The notes under the pieces were generated by a model. It worked only from the letters and a program-made list of their open reading frames with translations. It had not been told where the DNA came from and made no database searches. Both the position numbers and the translations under genes were made by a program. Shown piece after piece: positions 17,867-26,627 of a DNA stretch of 64,000 bases. The stretch comes from Vibrio cyclitrophicus. Lineage in GTDB: Bacteria; Pseudomonadota; Gammaproteobacteria; Enterobacterales; Vibrionaceae. Each line of letters opens with the position of its first letter. Position 1 is the first letter of the stretch. The DNA lies in contig NZ_AP025481.1 in assembly GCF_024347435.1 (NCBI RefSeq), positions 1,364,001-1,428,000 on the forward strand, given 5' to 3'.

Positions 17867-18589
17867 ATGAAGCTAAGTAACCGACTGCAAACACTCCATT
17901 CTCTTGTCAGCGATGATTACCAACACATTTGGGATTGTTGCTGTGATCATGGATTCTTGGGTGTTCAATTGTTGTCAGACAACAAAGCGCCTCTGATTCA
18001 CTTTGTCGATATTGTTCCCTCTCTTATGCACGATCTTGAAGGCAAATTAACGCGTTACTTTCCTCAAGATAACAACGTTGAACAACACAAGCGGAGTCAG
18101 TGGAAAGTCTATTGTTTAGATGTCGCAGCCATTCCTCTGAATAAGCACACTGGCAAACACCTCGTTATTATTGCTGGTGTGGGTGGCGATCTGACTCAGA
18201 AGCTCGTCGACGACATTCATCACCAGCATCCAGACAAAGATATCGATTTTTTGCTTTGCCCAGTGCATCAGCAATTCGAACTAAGAAGCCATTTAAAAGC
18301 GCTCAAGTTCGGCCTTGTTGACGAAGTGTTGATTGAAGAGAACCGCCGTTACTACGAGATTTTATTGGTCAGTAACAACCAAGGCGAAAGCGAAAACATT
18401 CGACCACTTAGTGAGATATCAAACGTTGGTGACAAGATCTGGGCGCCAAGTTGTGAGCATCAGTTACAGATATCTCAGCAATACAAAGCCAAAACATTAC
18501 AGCATTATTTACGCATTCATCAAGGCCAAGATCAGCAAGGTAAGCCTAGCGAAGTGAAGCACATCATTGATGCTTACCAAGCGATTTGA
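17867..18589 (+). CDS. trmK: tRNA (adenine(22)-N1)-methyltransferase TrmK family
   Basis: The 240-residue protein has a Rossmann methyltransferase fold. It opens with LSNRLQTLHSLV, followed by the SAM-binding motif DCCCDHGFLGVQLL (motif I) and the loop IIAGVGGDLTQKLV, which match the TrmK/COG2384 family (MSNRLxxIAxxV start). TrmK of Bacillus methylates N1 of A22 in tRNA; Gammaproteobacterial members are annotated by homology. Three consecutive cysteines in motif I are an unusual touch. It is a single-gene unit between terminators. Confidence 0.78.
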   Translation: MKLSNRLQTLHSLVSDDYQHIWDCCCDHGFLGVQLLSDNKAPLIHFVDIVPSLMHDLEGKLTRYFPQDNNVEQHKRSQWKVYCLDVAAIPLNKHTGKHLVIIAGVGGDLTQKLVDDIHHQHPDKDIDFLLCPVHQQFELRSHLKALKFGLVDEVLIEENRRYYEILLVSNNQGESENIRPLSEISNVGDKIWAPSCEHQLQISQQYKAKTLQHYLRIHQGQDQQGKPSEVKHIIDAYQAI

Positions 18590-18639
18590 CTGTAGTAAGT
18601 ACTAACTCTATCGCTTACCTCTGATACAACCAATTCAAT

Positions 18640-18676
18640 AAAAAAGCCGATAGTTCAATGAACTATCGGCTTTTTT
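18640..18676. terminator. Strong bidirectional terminator
   Basis: A perfect 16-bp stem (18640-18655 with 18661-18676), A-run on one side and T-run on the other, lies between the convergent trmK and acyltransferase genes. Confidence 0.93.
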
Positions 18677-18699
18677 GATGCTATTGGTTTAGTTTAAGC

Positions 18700-19644
18700 T
18701 TACTGCTCTTGTTTCTTATGAACCGCATCGGGCTCATCAAACGTTTCAACCTCACAGGGCGTATCAACCCCATAAACCGTATCAAGATAGTCGTCCTTCT
18801 CTTTCCACGTGTTATTCAACCAACTGTGGAAACGGCGTTTAAAGGCTTTATCTTCAAAGTAGTTACCGTTTACGTTCTCATCCATTGGGTGTAATTTAAT
18901 ACGCACGACCACCTTTTTCATCTTACCTTTCAGCATGTCTTCAAATGGAGAAGTCTGATTCTCTGGATAAGCCAAAGTAACATCGACAATACCATCTAAG
19001 ATCGGACCCATTGCAGACAAAGCAAACGCCACACCACCAGTTTTCGGCTTTAGTAGGTGTCGATAAGGTGTCTTCACTGTCGATAATTTCTCATGGTTGG
19101 CACGGGTTCCTTCAACAAAATTCACCAATGTCGTCGGCGCCAACTTGAACTTAGTACACGCCTTGTTAATTGCGTCAAAATCATCATTGCGACGTTCAGG
19201 GTTACGAATCAGAAACTCACGTGAATGGCGTCTCATAAAAGGCATATCTAGACCCCAACATGCCAGTCCGACAAAAGGAACGTATAACAATTCATGCTTG
19301 AGGAAGAACTTAGTCATCGGCATCTTATCTTTCAAGATAGAAGACAAAATCACAATATCCGCCCAGCTCAGGTGATTAGACATCATCAAGTACCACTGCT
19401 TGGTTGAAATGTCCTCCCCCCCTTCGACTTGCCATTCGATATCATTATTAACATTCAACATCCAAAGATTGAGCGAAGCCCAACACCAAAATGTGAAGTT
19501 AGCGAGACGAGTACATGACTTCTGCACAACAGGGATTGGAAGAATTAGTTTAATGAGGCCAAAGAAGCTTACGGTAAACGCAGTCATTGCAGTATTGATG
19601 GTCACGAACAACACGTTCAAGGCCATACGAAGATTATCAAGCAT
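18700..19644 (-). CDS. Lysophospholipid acyltransferase, YihG-like
   Basis: The 314-residue protein has N-terminal hydrophobic segments and the PlsC-type acyltransferase motifs SNHLSWAD (His91, Asp96) and FVEGTR (178-181 region). Length and motif spacing are close to E. coli YihG (about 310 residues), a 1-acylglycerol-3-phosphate acyltransferase paralogue at the inner membrane. It would add the second acyl chain to lysophosphatidate and tune membrane composition. It is convergent with trmK and has no operon partner. Family confidence is high; the exact acyl preference is unknown. Confidence 0.83.
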   Translation of the reverse strand: MLDNLRMALNVLFVTINTAMTAFTVSFFGLIKLILPIPVVQKSCTRLANFTFWCWASLNLWMLNVNNDIEWQVEGGEDISTKQWYLMMSNHLSWADIVILSSILKDKMPMTKFFLKHELLYVPFVGLACWGLDMPFMRRHSREFLIRNPERRNDDFDAINKACTKFKLAPTTLVNFVEGTRANHEKLSTVKTPYRHLLKPKTGGVAFALSAMGPILDGIVDVTLAYPENQTSPFEDMLKGKMKKVVVRIKLHPMDENVNGNYFEDKAFKRRFHSWLNNTWKEKDDYLDTVYGVDTPCEVETFDEPDAVHKKQEQ

Positions 19645-19877
19645 AAAACACGGCTATATTGAGATCGAAAGCCGCCATTATACGCATCTACAAATTATTC
19701 TCTTTAGTTATTGGTGGAATATCCTAAGGGTCGAACCACTCAACAGATCTCGGACATGGCTCACTTAACTCTCAGAACGCTAATAGAAACAAAAAAACAC
19801 AATAGAGTCTTTTGGACACCAAAATAATCTAGTCTTTCTGACTCAATCAAACCTATATCCCACTAAAGAATTAGTAC

Positions 19878-19892
19878 TGATAAGCATTCTCA
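19878..19892 (-). promoter_or_regulatory. Fur-box-like operator upstream of fpr
   Basis: Read on the reverse strand, TGAGAATGCTTATCA matches the 7-1-7 Fur site (TGATAATNATTATCA) at 12 of 14 defined positions. It lies about 85 bp before the chosen fpr start, where a promoter would be. The 19645-19976 gap shows no other clear element. Confidence 0.55.
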
Positions 19893-19976
19893 TTATTGGC
19901 ATGGTACATGCAACTCCAAAAAGTAAGATAGTTGAGTATCCTTAATGAGATAGCTTCTCTACGTAAAGGTGATGAT

Positions 19977-20786
19977 ATGACAGATATTCCTCATGGTTTG
20001 GTAACCGGAAAAGTCCTACACAAGATAGAGTGGACCGATCAATTGTTCTCACTCCAAGTCAGTGCACCAGTTTCATCCTACCAAGCTGGTCAATTCACAA
20101 AGTTGGGGTTACGCAACAGTGAAGGTGAATTTGTTCGACGCGCTTATTCAATGGTGAATGCGCCAGAACATGCAAAAGGTCATCAACATCTGGAGTTTTT
20201 GATTGTTAAGGATCAAAACGGCCAGCTCTCTCCTCAACTCCATCAACTGAAGGTGGGTGATGATGTCTTTGTCGGCAAAGACCCTAGTGGATTTATGACA
20301 TTGGATGAGATCCCAGAGATCGCAGACGATCTATGGATGCTATCGACAGGAACCGCGGTTGGTCCGTTTATCTCGATGCTCGAAAGCATGCAGATACAAC
20401 AGCAGAAAGACGCAGGGTTAGGGCCAGAAAAGGGTAAATCGTTCAAAAACCTTGTGCTGATTCACGCAGTACGAACAGAGCAAGACCTGACTTATCGAGA
20501 TCGTATCACTCAGCTTGTTCAACATTTTCAGGGGAAACTACAGTATGTGCCAATTATTTCTAGAGAATCAGTCACCGGAACATTGCGCGGACGAATCCCA
20601 AGCTTGTTACGTGGAGGCGACCTTGAGCGAGCCTCGTCTATCACTATCAACCAAAGACATAGTTTCTTCTATCTTTGCGGTAATCCCCAAATGGTTCGAG
20701 ACACGAGCGAAGCACTGATCTCATTGGGATTACAAAAACACTTACGTAAAAAACCAGGTCAATTTAGTAGCGAAAACTACTGGTAA
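19977..20786 (+). CDS. fpr: Ferredoxin-NADP+ reductase
   Basis: The 269-residue flavoprotein carries the FAD-binding motif RAYSMVNAPE (RxYS), the NADP-binding stretch LSTGTAVGPFISML and a C-terminal FYLCGNPQMV...W end like bacterial Fpr. E. coli Fpr has 248 residues, and the extra length lies at the N-terminus and in a loop near residues 140-160. It transfers electrons between NADPH and ferredoxin or flavodoxin. The ATG at 19977 follows AAAGGTGA and is preferred over the upstream in-frame start. A Fur-like box upstream suggests iron-responsive expression, consistent with a role in reducing ferric siderophores or flavodoxin. Confidence 0.85.
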   Translation: MTDIPHGLVTGKVLHKIEWTDQLFSLQVSAPVSSYQAGQFTKLGLRNSEGEFVRRAYSMVNAPEHAKGHQHLEFLIVKDQNGQLSPQLHQLKVGDDVFVGKDPSGFMTLDEIPEIADDLWMLSTGTAVGPFISMLESMQIQQQKDAGLGPEKGKSFKNLVLIHAVRTEQDLTYRDRITQLVQHFQGKLQYVPIISRESVTGTLRGRIPSLLRGGDLERASSITINQRHSFFYLCGNPQMVRDTSEALISLGLQKHLRKKPGQFSSENYW

Positions 20787-20865
20787 TAAAGTTAACAAAT
20801 ATTGAGGGGCGATCGTGCACTTGATACGTCCATTACATAAAGTATGAAAGTCTGAGAGGTTTTAT

Positions 20866-21198
20866 ATGAGTCATTTACGCATTCCTTCACATTGGAAGAT
20901 TCAACGTTCAACACCATTCTTCACTAAAGACAACGTGCCTGCCGCGTTAATCAGCCACCACAACACCGCAGAGGGTGTATTCGGTCAATTATGTGTTATG
21001 GAAGGTACGGTTACCTACCACGGTTTTGCAAACGCAGATGCGACAGAACCAGAAGTCACCGTGATCATCAATGCCGGACAATTTGCGACAAGCCCTCCGC
21101 AATATTGGCACCGTATTGAACTTAGTGACGATGCTCAGTTTAATATCAACTTCTGGTCAGAAAAAGAGACCAAGAAAATGTTTAATACCCGAAAATAA
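20866..21198 (+). CDS. DUF1971 cupin-like protein
   Basis: The 110-residue protein has a single compact cupin-type beta domain and conserved points LISHHNTAEGVFGQL, VMEGTVTYHGF and FATSPPQYWHRIEL. These resemble DUF1971, also found at the N-terminus of some TehB-like tellurite-related proteins. Histidines at the expected metal positions suggest a metal-binding cupin, but no activity is established. A clear GAGAGG site precedes the ATG. It lies 79 bp after fpr on the same strand and may be co-transcribed. Confidence 0.65.
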   Translation: MSHLRIPSHWKIQRSTPFFTKDNVPAALISHHNTAEGVFGQLCVMEGTVTYHGFANADATEPEVTVIINAGQFATSPPQYWHRIELSDDAQFNINFWSEKETKKMFNTRK

Positions 21199-21419
21199 GA
21201 TCAATTCAATCTGAATGAACTTATGAGCTAGCTACTTCGTAATATGGTTTTCAATGTTAAAAAAGCGAAGGTGAAATCTAATTAACCATAATAATTACAA
21301 TGGCTAATGGTGATAGACAAGACAAAAAAACTCTAGCACACTGAATAAAGTTATTAATTTGAACCCGGTTTTAGATAATAAAATTTTGGGTCTTCACATT
21401 TTAGGTAAGAGAGGAAGCT

Positions 21420-22415
21420 ATGCTCAACATTGCTTTTTTTAGCTCAAAGTCATACGACGAAAAATCATTCGAACTTGCGAAAGGTAAACTCGATGCTGAG
21501 TTTCATTTTCACGATTTTCGACTCACTACAACAACCGCAAAAATGGCGCACGACAACGAAGTTGTTTGTGCTTTTGTAAACGATGACCTGTCACGAGACG
21601 TGCTTAAAATTCTAGCGCAAGGTGGCACCAAACTGATTGCGATGCGTTGTGCAGGTTTTGATAAAGTCGATCTAGACGCAGCCAAAGAATTTGGTCTACA
21701 AGTGGTTCGCGTTCCTGCTTATTCACCAGAATCAGTAGCAGAACATACGGTCGGCATGATGATGTGTTTAAACCGCAAGCTGCACAAAGCGTATCAGCGT
21801 ACTCGTGATGCAAACTTCTCTCTTGAGGGCTTGGTAGGCTTCAACTTCCACGGTAAAACTGTAGGTGTGATAGGCTCTGGAAAAATTGGCCTAGCGACCA
21901 TGCGTATTCTGAAAGGTTTAGGCATGAACATCCTATGCTACGACCCATATCCGAATCCGTTGGCTGTCGAACTTGGGGCTAAATATGTTGAACTAGACGA
22001 GCTTTACCAAGAGTCTGATGTTATTTCTCTGCACTGCCCAATGAGCAAAGAAAACTACCATTTATTGGATGCGACTGCATTTGATAAAATGAAAGATGGC
22101 GTGATGATAGTCAACACAAGTCGTGGTGAATTGTTAGATTCAACAGCTGCAATCGAAGCGCTTAAACAGAGCAAGATTGGCGCGCTTGGCCTCGATGTTT
22201 ACGACAACGAAAAAGAGTTGTTCTTCCAAGACAAATCGAACGATGTCATTGTGGATGATGTATTCCGCCGCCTGTCCGCTTGCCACAACGTACTGTTCAC
22301 AGGTCACCAAGCTTTCTTGACTAAAGATGCGTTGTTCAACATTGCCAACACAACGCTCACCAGTGTTGATGCCTTCTTTACTGGTAACACCAGCGGTAAT
22401 GAATTGGTCGAGTAA
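21420..22415 (+). CDS. ldhA: Fermentative D-lactate dehydrogenase
   Basis: The 331-residue enzyme is of the D-2-hydroxyacid dehydrogenase family. The NAD-binding motif GSGKIG is at 152-157. The catalytic set is Arg235 (NTSRGEL), Glu264 (YDNEKEL) and His296 (TGHQAF). Length and the C-terminal pattern match E. coli LdhA (329 residues), which reduces pyruvate to D-lactate with NADH during fermentation. It has its own terminator. A 220-bp upstream gap shows no recognisable operator. Confidence 0.92.
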   Translation: MLNIAFFSSKSYDEKSFELAKGKLDAEFHFHDFRLTTTTAKMAHDNEVVCAFVNDDLSRDVLKILAQGGTKLIAMRCAGFDKVDLDAAKEFGLQVVRVPAYSPESVAEHTVGMMMCLNRKLHKAYQRTRDANFSLEGLVGFNFHGKTVGVIGSGKIGLATMRILKGLGMNILCYDPYPNPLAVELGAKYVELDELYQESDVISLHCPMSKENYHLLDATAFDKMKDGVMIVNTSRGELLDSTAAIEALKQSKIGALGLDVYDNEKELFFQDKSNDVIVDDVFRRLSACHNVLFTGHQAFLTKDALFNIANTTLTSVDAFFTGNTSGNELVE

Positions 22416-22483
22416 TAGACTGGTTTAGTAACAGGCTGCTTTAATAAAATATTGTTTTAAAAATAGATTGTTTTCTAAAATAT

Positions 22484-22522
22484 AAAGCCACGCTAGGTCT
22501 TAATGAATAGCGTGGCTTTTTA
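22484..22522 (+). terminator. Intrinsic terminator after ldhA
   Basis: A perfect 12-bp stem (22484-22495 with 22508-22519) is followed by a short T-run. It may also serve the convergent patatin gene. Confidence 0.85.
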
Positions 22523-22547
22523 GCTTAGTCCATTATCGAAAACAGAA

Positions 22548-23420
22548 CTAGACACAAAAGTGACAATCTTCAATATCCAAACCATACACGCCTTTTCGGA
22601 TCGCGATATGCTCTTCCCCAGCTTGGATGCCCATCTCGTAACCTGCATCAAGTGTCACTTGATCCATGGTCAAACGCTTCACCGCGAAGGCTTCTGGCGG
22701 CGCAATCACTTTAATGGTCGCATCTTTGGGAGGGTTACGAATGAACTCCAAAGACTGGTTGTAGTTTTCGGCGCGCACAGCCATCGACTCAGCAATATTT
22801 GGGAATTTCTTTAACAGCTTTTTCAGCATCCACTGATACCTCTGCGGTTTCATTCGGTAGCTAAGAGGATGAGAAAGAATCACCGTAATGTCTCGTGCGC
22901 CGCGACGGTATGCTTCGCGAACCGGAATCGAATCCGCTACACCACCATCGGTATAACAACCACCCGAGAAACACGGTGTTTCGCGGTAAGCTATAGGTAA
23001 AGCTGTTGTTGCTTCAACCACATTAGAAAGGTTTTCTGGCTTGATATGATAGTAGTCTGCACTACCCGTATCGACATTTGTGACAGCTGCTATGAGTGGG
23101 AGGCTTGAAAACAGCTCACCACAATCGAGTGGATAACGTTGATTGGATTCGTTCCATAACCACTTCACGTCTACTAAGTTGCCACCTTTGGCAAAGCGCG
23201 CGGGGTTAAAAAACGTCTTATCGGTTGCCATCGTTGTAATAACATCATAACTACGCTTCGGTGCTTGAGATAAGTAACCCACCAAATTAGACACACCCGC
23301 AGATACGCCAATGGCAAAATCATAAGGACGGAAGTCGTCTTGCATAAAAGCATCCAACACTCCGGCAGCGAAAATACCTCTCATTGCTCCACCTTCAACG
23401 ATTAATGCGCTTTTACTCAT
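22548..23420 (-). CDS. Patatin-like phospholipase, YjjU-like
   Basis: The 290-residue protein carries the patatin features VEGGAMRGIFAAGVLDA (oxyanion loop, residues 9-24), nucleophile elbow GVSAG (Ser40) and a DGG dyad in CYTDGGVADSIPV. It resembles E. coli YjjU, a predicted serine lipid acyl hydrolase. The ATG at 23420 is chosen because the patatin domain starts at once after it and GGGTTTGAG precedes it; the longer upstream frame is not typical of the family. It has no signal peptide, so it is probably cytoplasmic or membrane-peripheral. Substrate unknown. Confidence 0.83.
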   Translation of the reverse strand: MSKSALIVEGGAMRGIFAAGVLDAFMQDDFRPYDFAIGVSAGVSNLVGYLSQAPKRSYDVITTMATDKTFFNPARFAKGGNLVDVKWLWNESNQRYPLDCGELFSSLPLIAAVTNVDTGSADYYHIKPENLSNVVEATTALPIAYRETPCFSGGCYTDGGVADSIPVREAYRRGARDITVILSHPLSYRMKPQRYQWMLKKLLKKFPNIAESMAVRAENYNQSLEFIRNPPKDATIKVIAPPEAFAVKRLTMDQVTLDAGYEMGIQAGEEHIAIRKGVYGLDIEDCHFCV

Positions 23421-23532
23421 CTCAAACCCAACTACTTTATAAATTGATAGGGACAGAATAATCCGCTCAGGCTTAGAAATATAATGGGATAAATTGATAA
23501 CTTCGATAGGCAAAAGCTATCAATTAAAATAG

Positions 23533-23566
23533 AAAAAAGCTGCTAGGTGTTCACCCAACAGCTTTT
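23533..23566 (-). terminator. Intrinsic terminator after katA
   Basis: A long hairpin (outer AAAAGCTG/CAGCTTTT, inner GGTG/CACC with a 3-nt mismatch) lies about 35 bp past the katA stop, with a T-run on the reverse strand. Confidence 0.75.
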
Positions 23567-23602
23567 AAAGTTTAAGCATCTAAATCGAATTAGATTAAAC
23601 CG

Positions 23603-25057
23603 TTACGAATTAAACTCGCTTACGTCGATTTCAAGCAGTTTACCAATACCTTCACCATATGCAGGGTCAGCTTTGTAACAGTGTCTTAAGTGACGTAGTT
23701 GAATCTCTTTTGGTACACCGCCTAAGTTACGAGCGGTATTATCAAACAGTATCGCTTGCTTCTCTGGTGTCATCAGACGGAATAGGTCACCGGGTTGCGA
23801 GAAGTAATCTTCATCTTCACGGTGATCCCAATGCGCTGCTGCGCCATCAAGATTCAATGCTGGTTCTGCAAAATCGGGTTGCTCTGCCCATTGGCCTTCA
23901 TTGTTTGGTTCATAACCTAATGTGCTACCAAAGTTACCATCAACACGCATCGCACCATCACGGTGATAACTGTGTACAGGACAGCGAGGTGCGTTTACTG
24001 GGATATGCTGATGATTAACACCTAGACGGTACCGCTGTGCATCACCGTAAGCAAATAGGCGACCTTGAAGCATCTTATCTGGTGAGAAACTGATACCCGG
24101 AACTACGTTTGCTGGGTTGAACGCCGACTGCTCAACTTCTGCGAAGAAGTTTTGTGGATTACGGTTTAGCTCAAATTCGCCCACTTCAATTAATGGGTAA
24201 TCAGCGTGAGGCCAAATCTTAGTTAAGTCGAATGGGTTGTAAGGAACCGTTGCCGCATCAGCTTCTGGCATAATTTGAACTTTCAACGTCCATTTCGGGA
24301 AATCTTGATTATCGATGCTGTCTAGCAAATCGCGTTGGTGGCTTTCACGATCATCACCGATCACTTGTGCCGCTTCTGCGTCAGACAAGTTCTTAATACC
24401 TTGCTGAGATTTGAAGTGGAATTTAACCCAGAAACGTTCGTTGTCAGCATTGATGAAGCTGAACGTGTGACTGCCGAAACCATGCATGTGGCGGTAAGTC
24501 GCAGGGATACCGCGATCACTCATCACGATAGTAATTTGGTGAAGTGCTTCAGGTAAAGAAGTCCAGAAATCCCAGTTGTTCTTCGCGCTGCGCATGTTAG
24601 TGCGAGGGTCACGTTTAACGGCGTGGTTTAAGTCTGGGAACTTAAGAGGATCACGAAGGAAGAATACTGGCGTGTTGTTACCCACCATATCCCAGTTACC
24701 TTCTTCAGTATAAAACTTCAACGCGAAACCGCGAATATCACGCTCCGCGTCCGCTGCGCCACGTTCGCCCGCTACCGTTGTAAATCGTGCAAACAGATCC
24801 GTCTTTTTACCAATTTCAGAGAATAGTTTAGCTTTGGTGTATTGAGTAATATCGTGAGTCACAGTGAAAGTGCCGTAAGCCCCTGAACCTTTCGCGTGCA
24901 TACGACGCTCTGGAATCACCTCACGATCAAAATGCGCCATTTTTTCTAAAAACCAAACATCTTGAAGAAGTTGAGGACCGCGTTTACCCGCAGTTTGAAC
25001 ATTCTGGTTATGAGCAACAGGGCAACCCGCAGCTGTAGTTAATTTTTTACTCATCAT
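23603..25057 (-). CDS. katA: Monofunctional haem catalase, small-subunit clade
   Basis: The 484-residue protein is of the usual small-subunit clade 3 catalase size. Active-site residues are visible: His54 ([12 protein letters not shown]), the Asn pair in [12 protein letters not shown] (127-128) and the proximal haem ligand Tyr337 ([14 protein letters not shown]). It converts hydrogen peroxide to water and oxygen in the cytoplasm and probably binds NADPH. AAGGAAT precedes two adjacent ATG codons. Upstream lies a good OxyR-like operator, so peroxide induction is likely. It is a single-gene unit. Confidence 0.95.
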   Translation of the reverse strand: MMSKKLTTAAGCPVAHNQNVQTAGKRGPQLLQDVWFLEKMAHFDREVIPERRMHAKGSGAYGTFTVTHDITQYTKAKLFSEIGKKTDLFARFTTVAGERGAADAERDIRGFALKFYTEEGNWDMVGNNTPVFFLRDPLKFPDLNHAVKRDPRTNMRSAKNNWDFWTSLPEALHQITIVMSDRGIPATYRHMHGFGSHTFSFINADNERFWVKFHFKSQQGIKNLSDAEAAQVIGDDRESHQRDLLDSIDNQDFPKWTLKVQIMPEADAATVPYNPFDLTKIWPHADYPLIEVGEFELNRNPQNFFAEVEQSAFNPANVVPGISFSPDKMLQGRLFAYGDAQRYRLGVNHQHIPVNAPRCPVHSYHRDGAMRVDGNFGSTLGYEPNNEGQWAEQPDFAEPALNLDGAAAHWDHREDEDYFSQPGDLFRLMTPEKQAILFDNTARNLGGVPKEIQLRHLRHCYKADPAYGEGIGKLLEIDVSEFNS

Positions 25058-25184
25058 CTATTCCTTATTACCTTTTAGATGCACCATCTTTGTTGCATCT
25101 TTACTTCTGAATGGTGGCTATTCATCACACAAAACCACGCAGTAATTAAGGATATAGAATACGCCTGGGCTAAAGTAAAATATA

Positions 25185-25221
25185 ATCGTTTGTATTTATC
25201 GTTATCATGGATAAAACCTAT
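25185..25221 (-). promoter_or_regulatory. OxyR-like operator upstream of katA
   Basis: Four half-sites at exact 7-bp spacing (ATCG, TTAT, ATGG, CTAT on the plus strand) match the OxyR pattern ATAG-N7-CTAT-N7-ATAG-N7-CTAT at 13 of 16 positions. Both ATAG-CTAT spacers also keep the conserved inner T and A. The site lies about 130 bp before the katA start. Confidence 0.6.
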
Positions 25222-25341
25222 CAAATTAATGATCTAAATCATAATCATTCAATATTGACAATAATATTTACAATATAATAATCATGAACTTACAAAACAC
25301 AGCAAACCAAAGCTAGGCGCAGCCTACCTCGTAGAAGCCCA

Positions 25342-26514
25342 CTATTTTTGAGATATTTTGTGACCTAACCGTAAAGTCGCTGCGATATTTCTTGCCGTTC
25401 TTGTTAAGTTAAGCTCCGCCTCTTGTAATACTTTTTCTAAAGTTTGTGGCGATCTTACAGTTCCAAACAAGCTGCTCATTTCGCCGTAAAGCGCTTCTAC
25501 TTCGGTGCCTAAAGATCCGGCAATTCCTATGGTTGGAATGCCCTGTAAGCTCGCACGTTTGGCAATGCCATAAGGTGTTTTTCCTTGCAGAGTTTGATTG
25601 TCCATCTGCCCTTCACCGGTAATCACAAGGTCGGCACCTTTCAACACATCATCGGCTTGCAAAACGTCCAGTACCATCTCGATACCGGGTTTAATTTGCA
25701 TGTTGAATAGCAAACCAAGTCCCATCGGCGAGCCACCAGCCGCACCATAACCCATACGCTTTTGAACGGATTCACCGCCGTCTACACAACCTTGCGTTTC
25801 TGCGACTTGAGCAAAATTCGCAAGCGCCTTATCAAGCATTAAGACTTGTTCAGGTGTCGCTCCTTTTTGCGGACCAAATACATGGCTGGCACCTTTATCG
25901 CCACACAATGGATTATCAACATCGCATGCCACAATCAACTCGACATCTGCATAGCGCGAATCCAAACCTGTAAGATCTATTGATGCTAATTCTGCAAGTG
26001 CAGCACCACCTCGGCCAAGCTCTTGCTCTGCACTATCGAGCAATTTAACCCCCAACGCTTGAACAATACCTGCCCCGCCATCGTTGGTCGCACTGCCGCC
26101 TAATCCAAGAATAATGGTTTGAGCGCCCTGCTCTATTGCTTCTACTATCAGTTGCCCAGTACCAAAAGACGAAGCAATCAACGGATCACGTTGCTCTGGT
26201 GTCAATAAATCCAAACCAGATGCGGCAGCAATTTCAATCAATGCCGTTTTGTTGGGGTTGCGATCGGATGGTTCAAGCATCGCCCATTCAGCATTAACCA
26301 ATGCGCCCAATGGCCCTTCCACTTGATGTGTTCGCTTTTGCCCTGCTAAACCTTGTAGCAATACATCTACTGTACCTTCACCACCATCAGCCAAAGGCAA
26401 GGTCACGTAGTCAGCGTCAGGGAAGATTTCACGAAAACCCTTTTCAATACACGCCGCCACCGATACCGCAGATAGAGATTCTTTAAACGAGTCTGGTGCA
26501 ATAACAATTTTCAT
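25342..26514 (-). CDS. glxK: Glycerate 2-kinase (GlxK/GarK family)
   Basis: The 390-residue protein has the glycerate kinase type 1 fold. Motifs are MKIVIAPDSFKESLSA at the start, LPLADGGEGTVDVL (35-52 region), GLGGSATNDGGAGIVQALG and VITGEGQMDNQTLQGKTPYG. It phosphorylates D-glycerate, usually to 2-phosphoglycerate, feeding lower glycolysis. It is the last gene of the tetronate cluster and follows the GntP permease, with a terminator-like hairpin between them, so its expression may be partly uncoupled. Glycerate could be a side substrate taken up by the same permease. Confidence 0.9.
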   Translation of the reverse strand: MKIVIAPDSFKESLSAVSVAACIEKGFREIFPDADYVTLPLADGGEGTVDVLLQGLAGQKRTHQVEGPLGALVNAEWAMLEPSDRNPNKTALIEIAAASGLDLLTPEQRDPLIASSFGTGQLIVEAIEQGAQTIILGLGGSATNDGGAGIVQALGVKLLDSAEQELGRGGAALAELASIDLTGLDSRYADVELIVACDVDNPLCGDKGASHVFGPQKGATPEQVLMLDKALANFAQVAETQGCVDGGESVQKRMGYGAAGGSPMGLGLLFNMQIKPGIEMVLDVLQADDVLKGADLVITGEGQMDNQTLQGKTPYGIAKRASLQGIPTIGIAGSLGTEVEALYGEMSSLFGTVRSPQTLEKVLQEAELNLTRTARNIAATLRLGHKISQK

Positions 26515-26560
26515 ACTGAGAGATCCAAAAGATTAGTAATTTTGATGAGTGCCCGATCCA

Positions 26561-26607
26561 AAAATGCCCCTATTGAAGATCAGCAAGCTAATCACTTAAT
26601 AGGGGCA
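26561..26607 (-). terminator. Terminator or attenuator between gntP-type permease and glxK
   Basis: A perfect 10-bp stem (26565-26574 with 26598-26607) is followed on the reverse strand by five T. It sits about 20 bp past the permease stop and about 50 bp before glxK. Confidence 0.75.
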
Positions 26608-26627
26608 GTATATAAAGCTATGCAATA

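Noticed and set aside
19720..19760. GGTCGAACC segment resembling a tRNA T-arm
   Set aside because: No acceptor, D-arm or anticodon stem can be built around it; no tRNA is present.
25222..25330. Possible Fur box upstream of the katA OxyR site
   Set aside because: One half (TGATTAT) fits but the other half matches only about four of seven positions.
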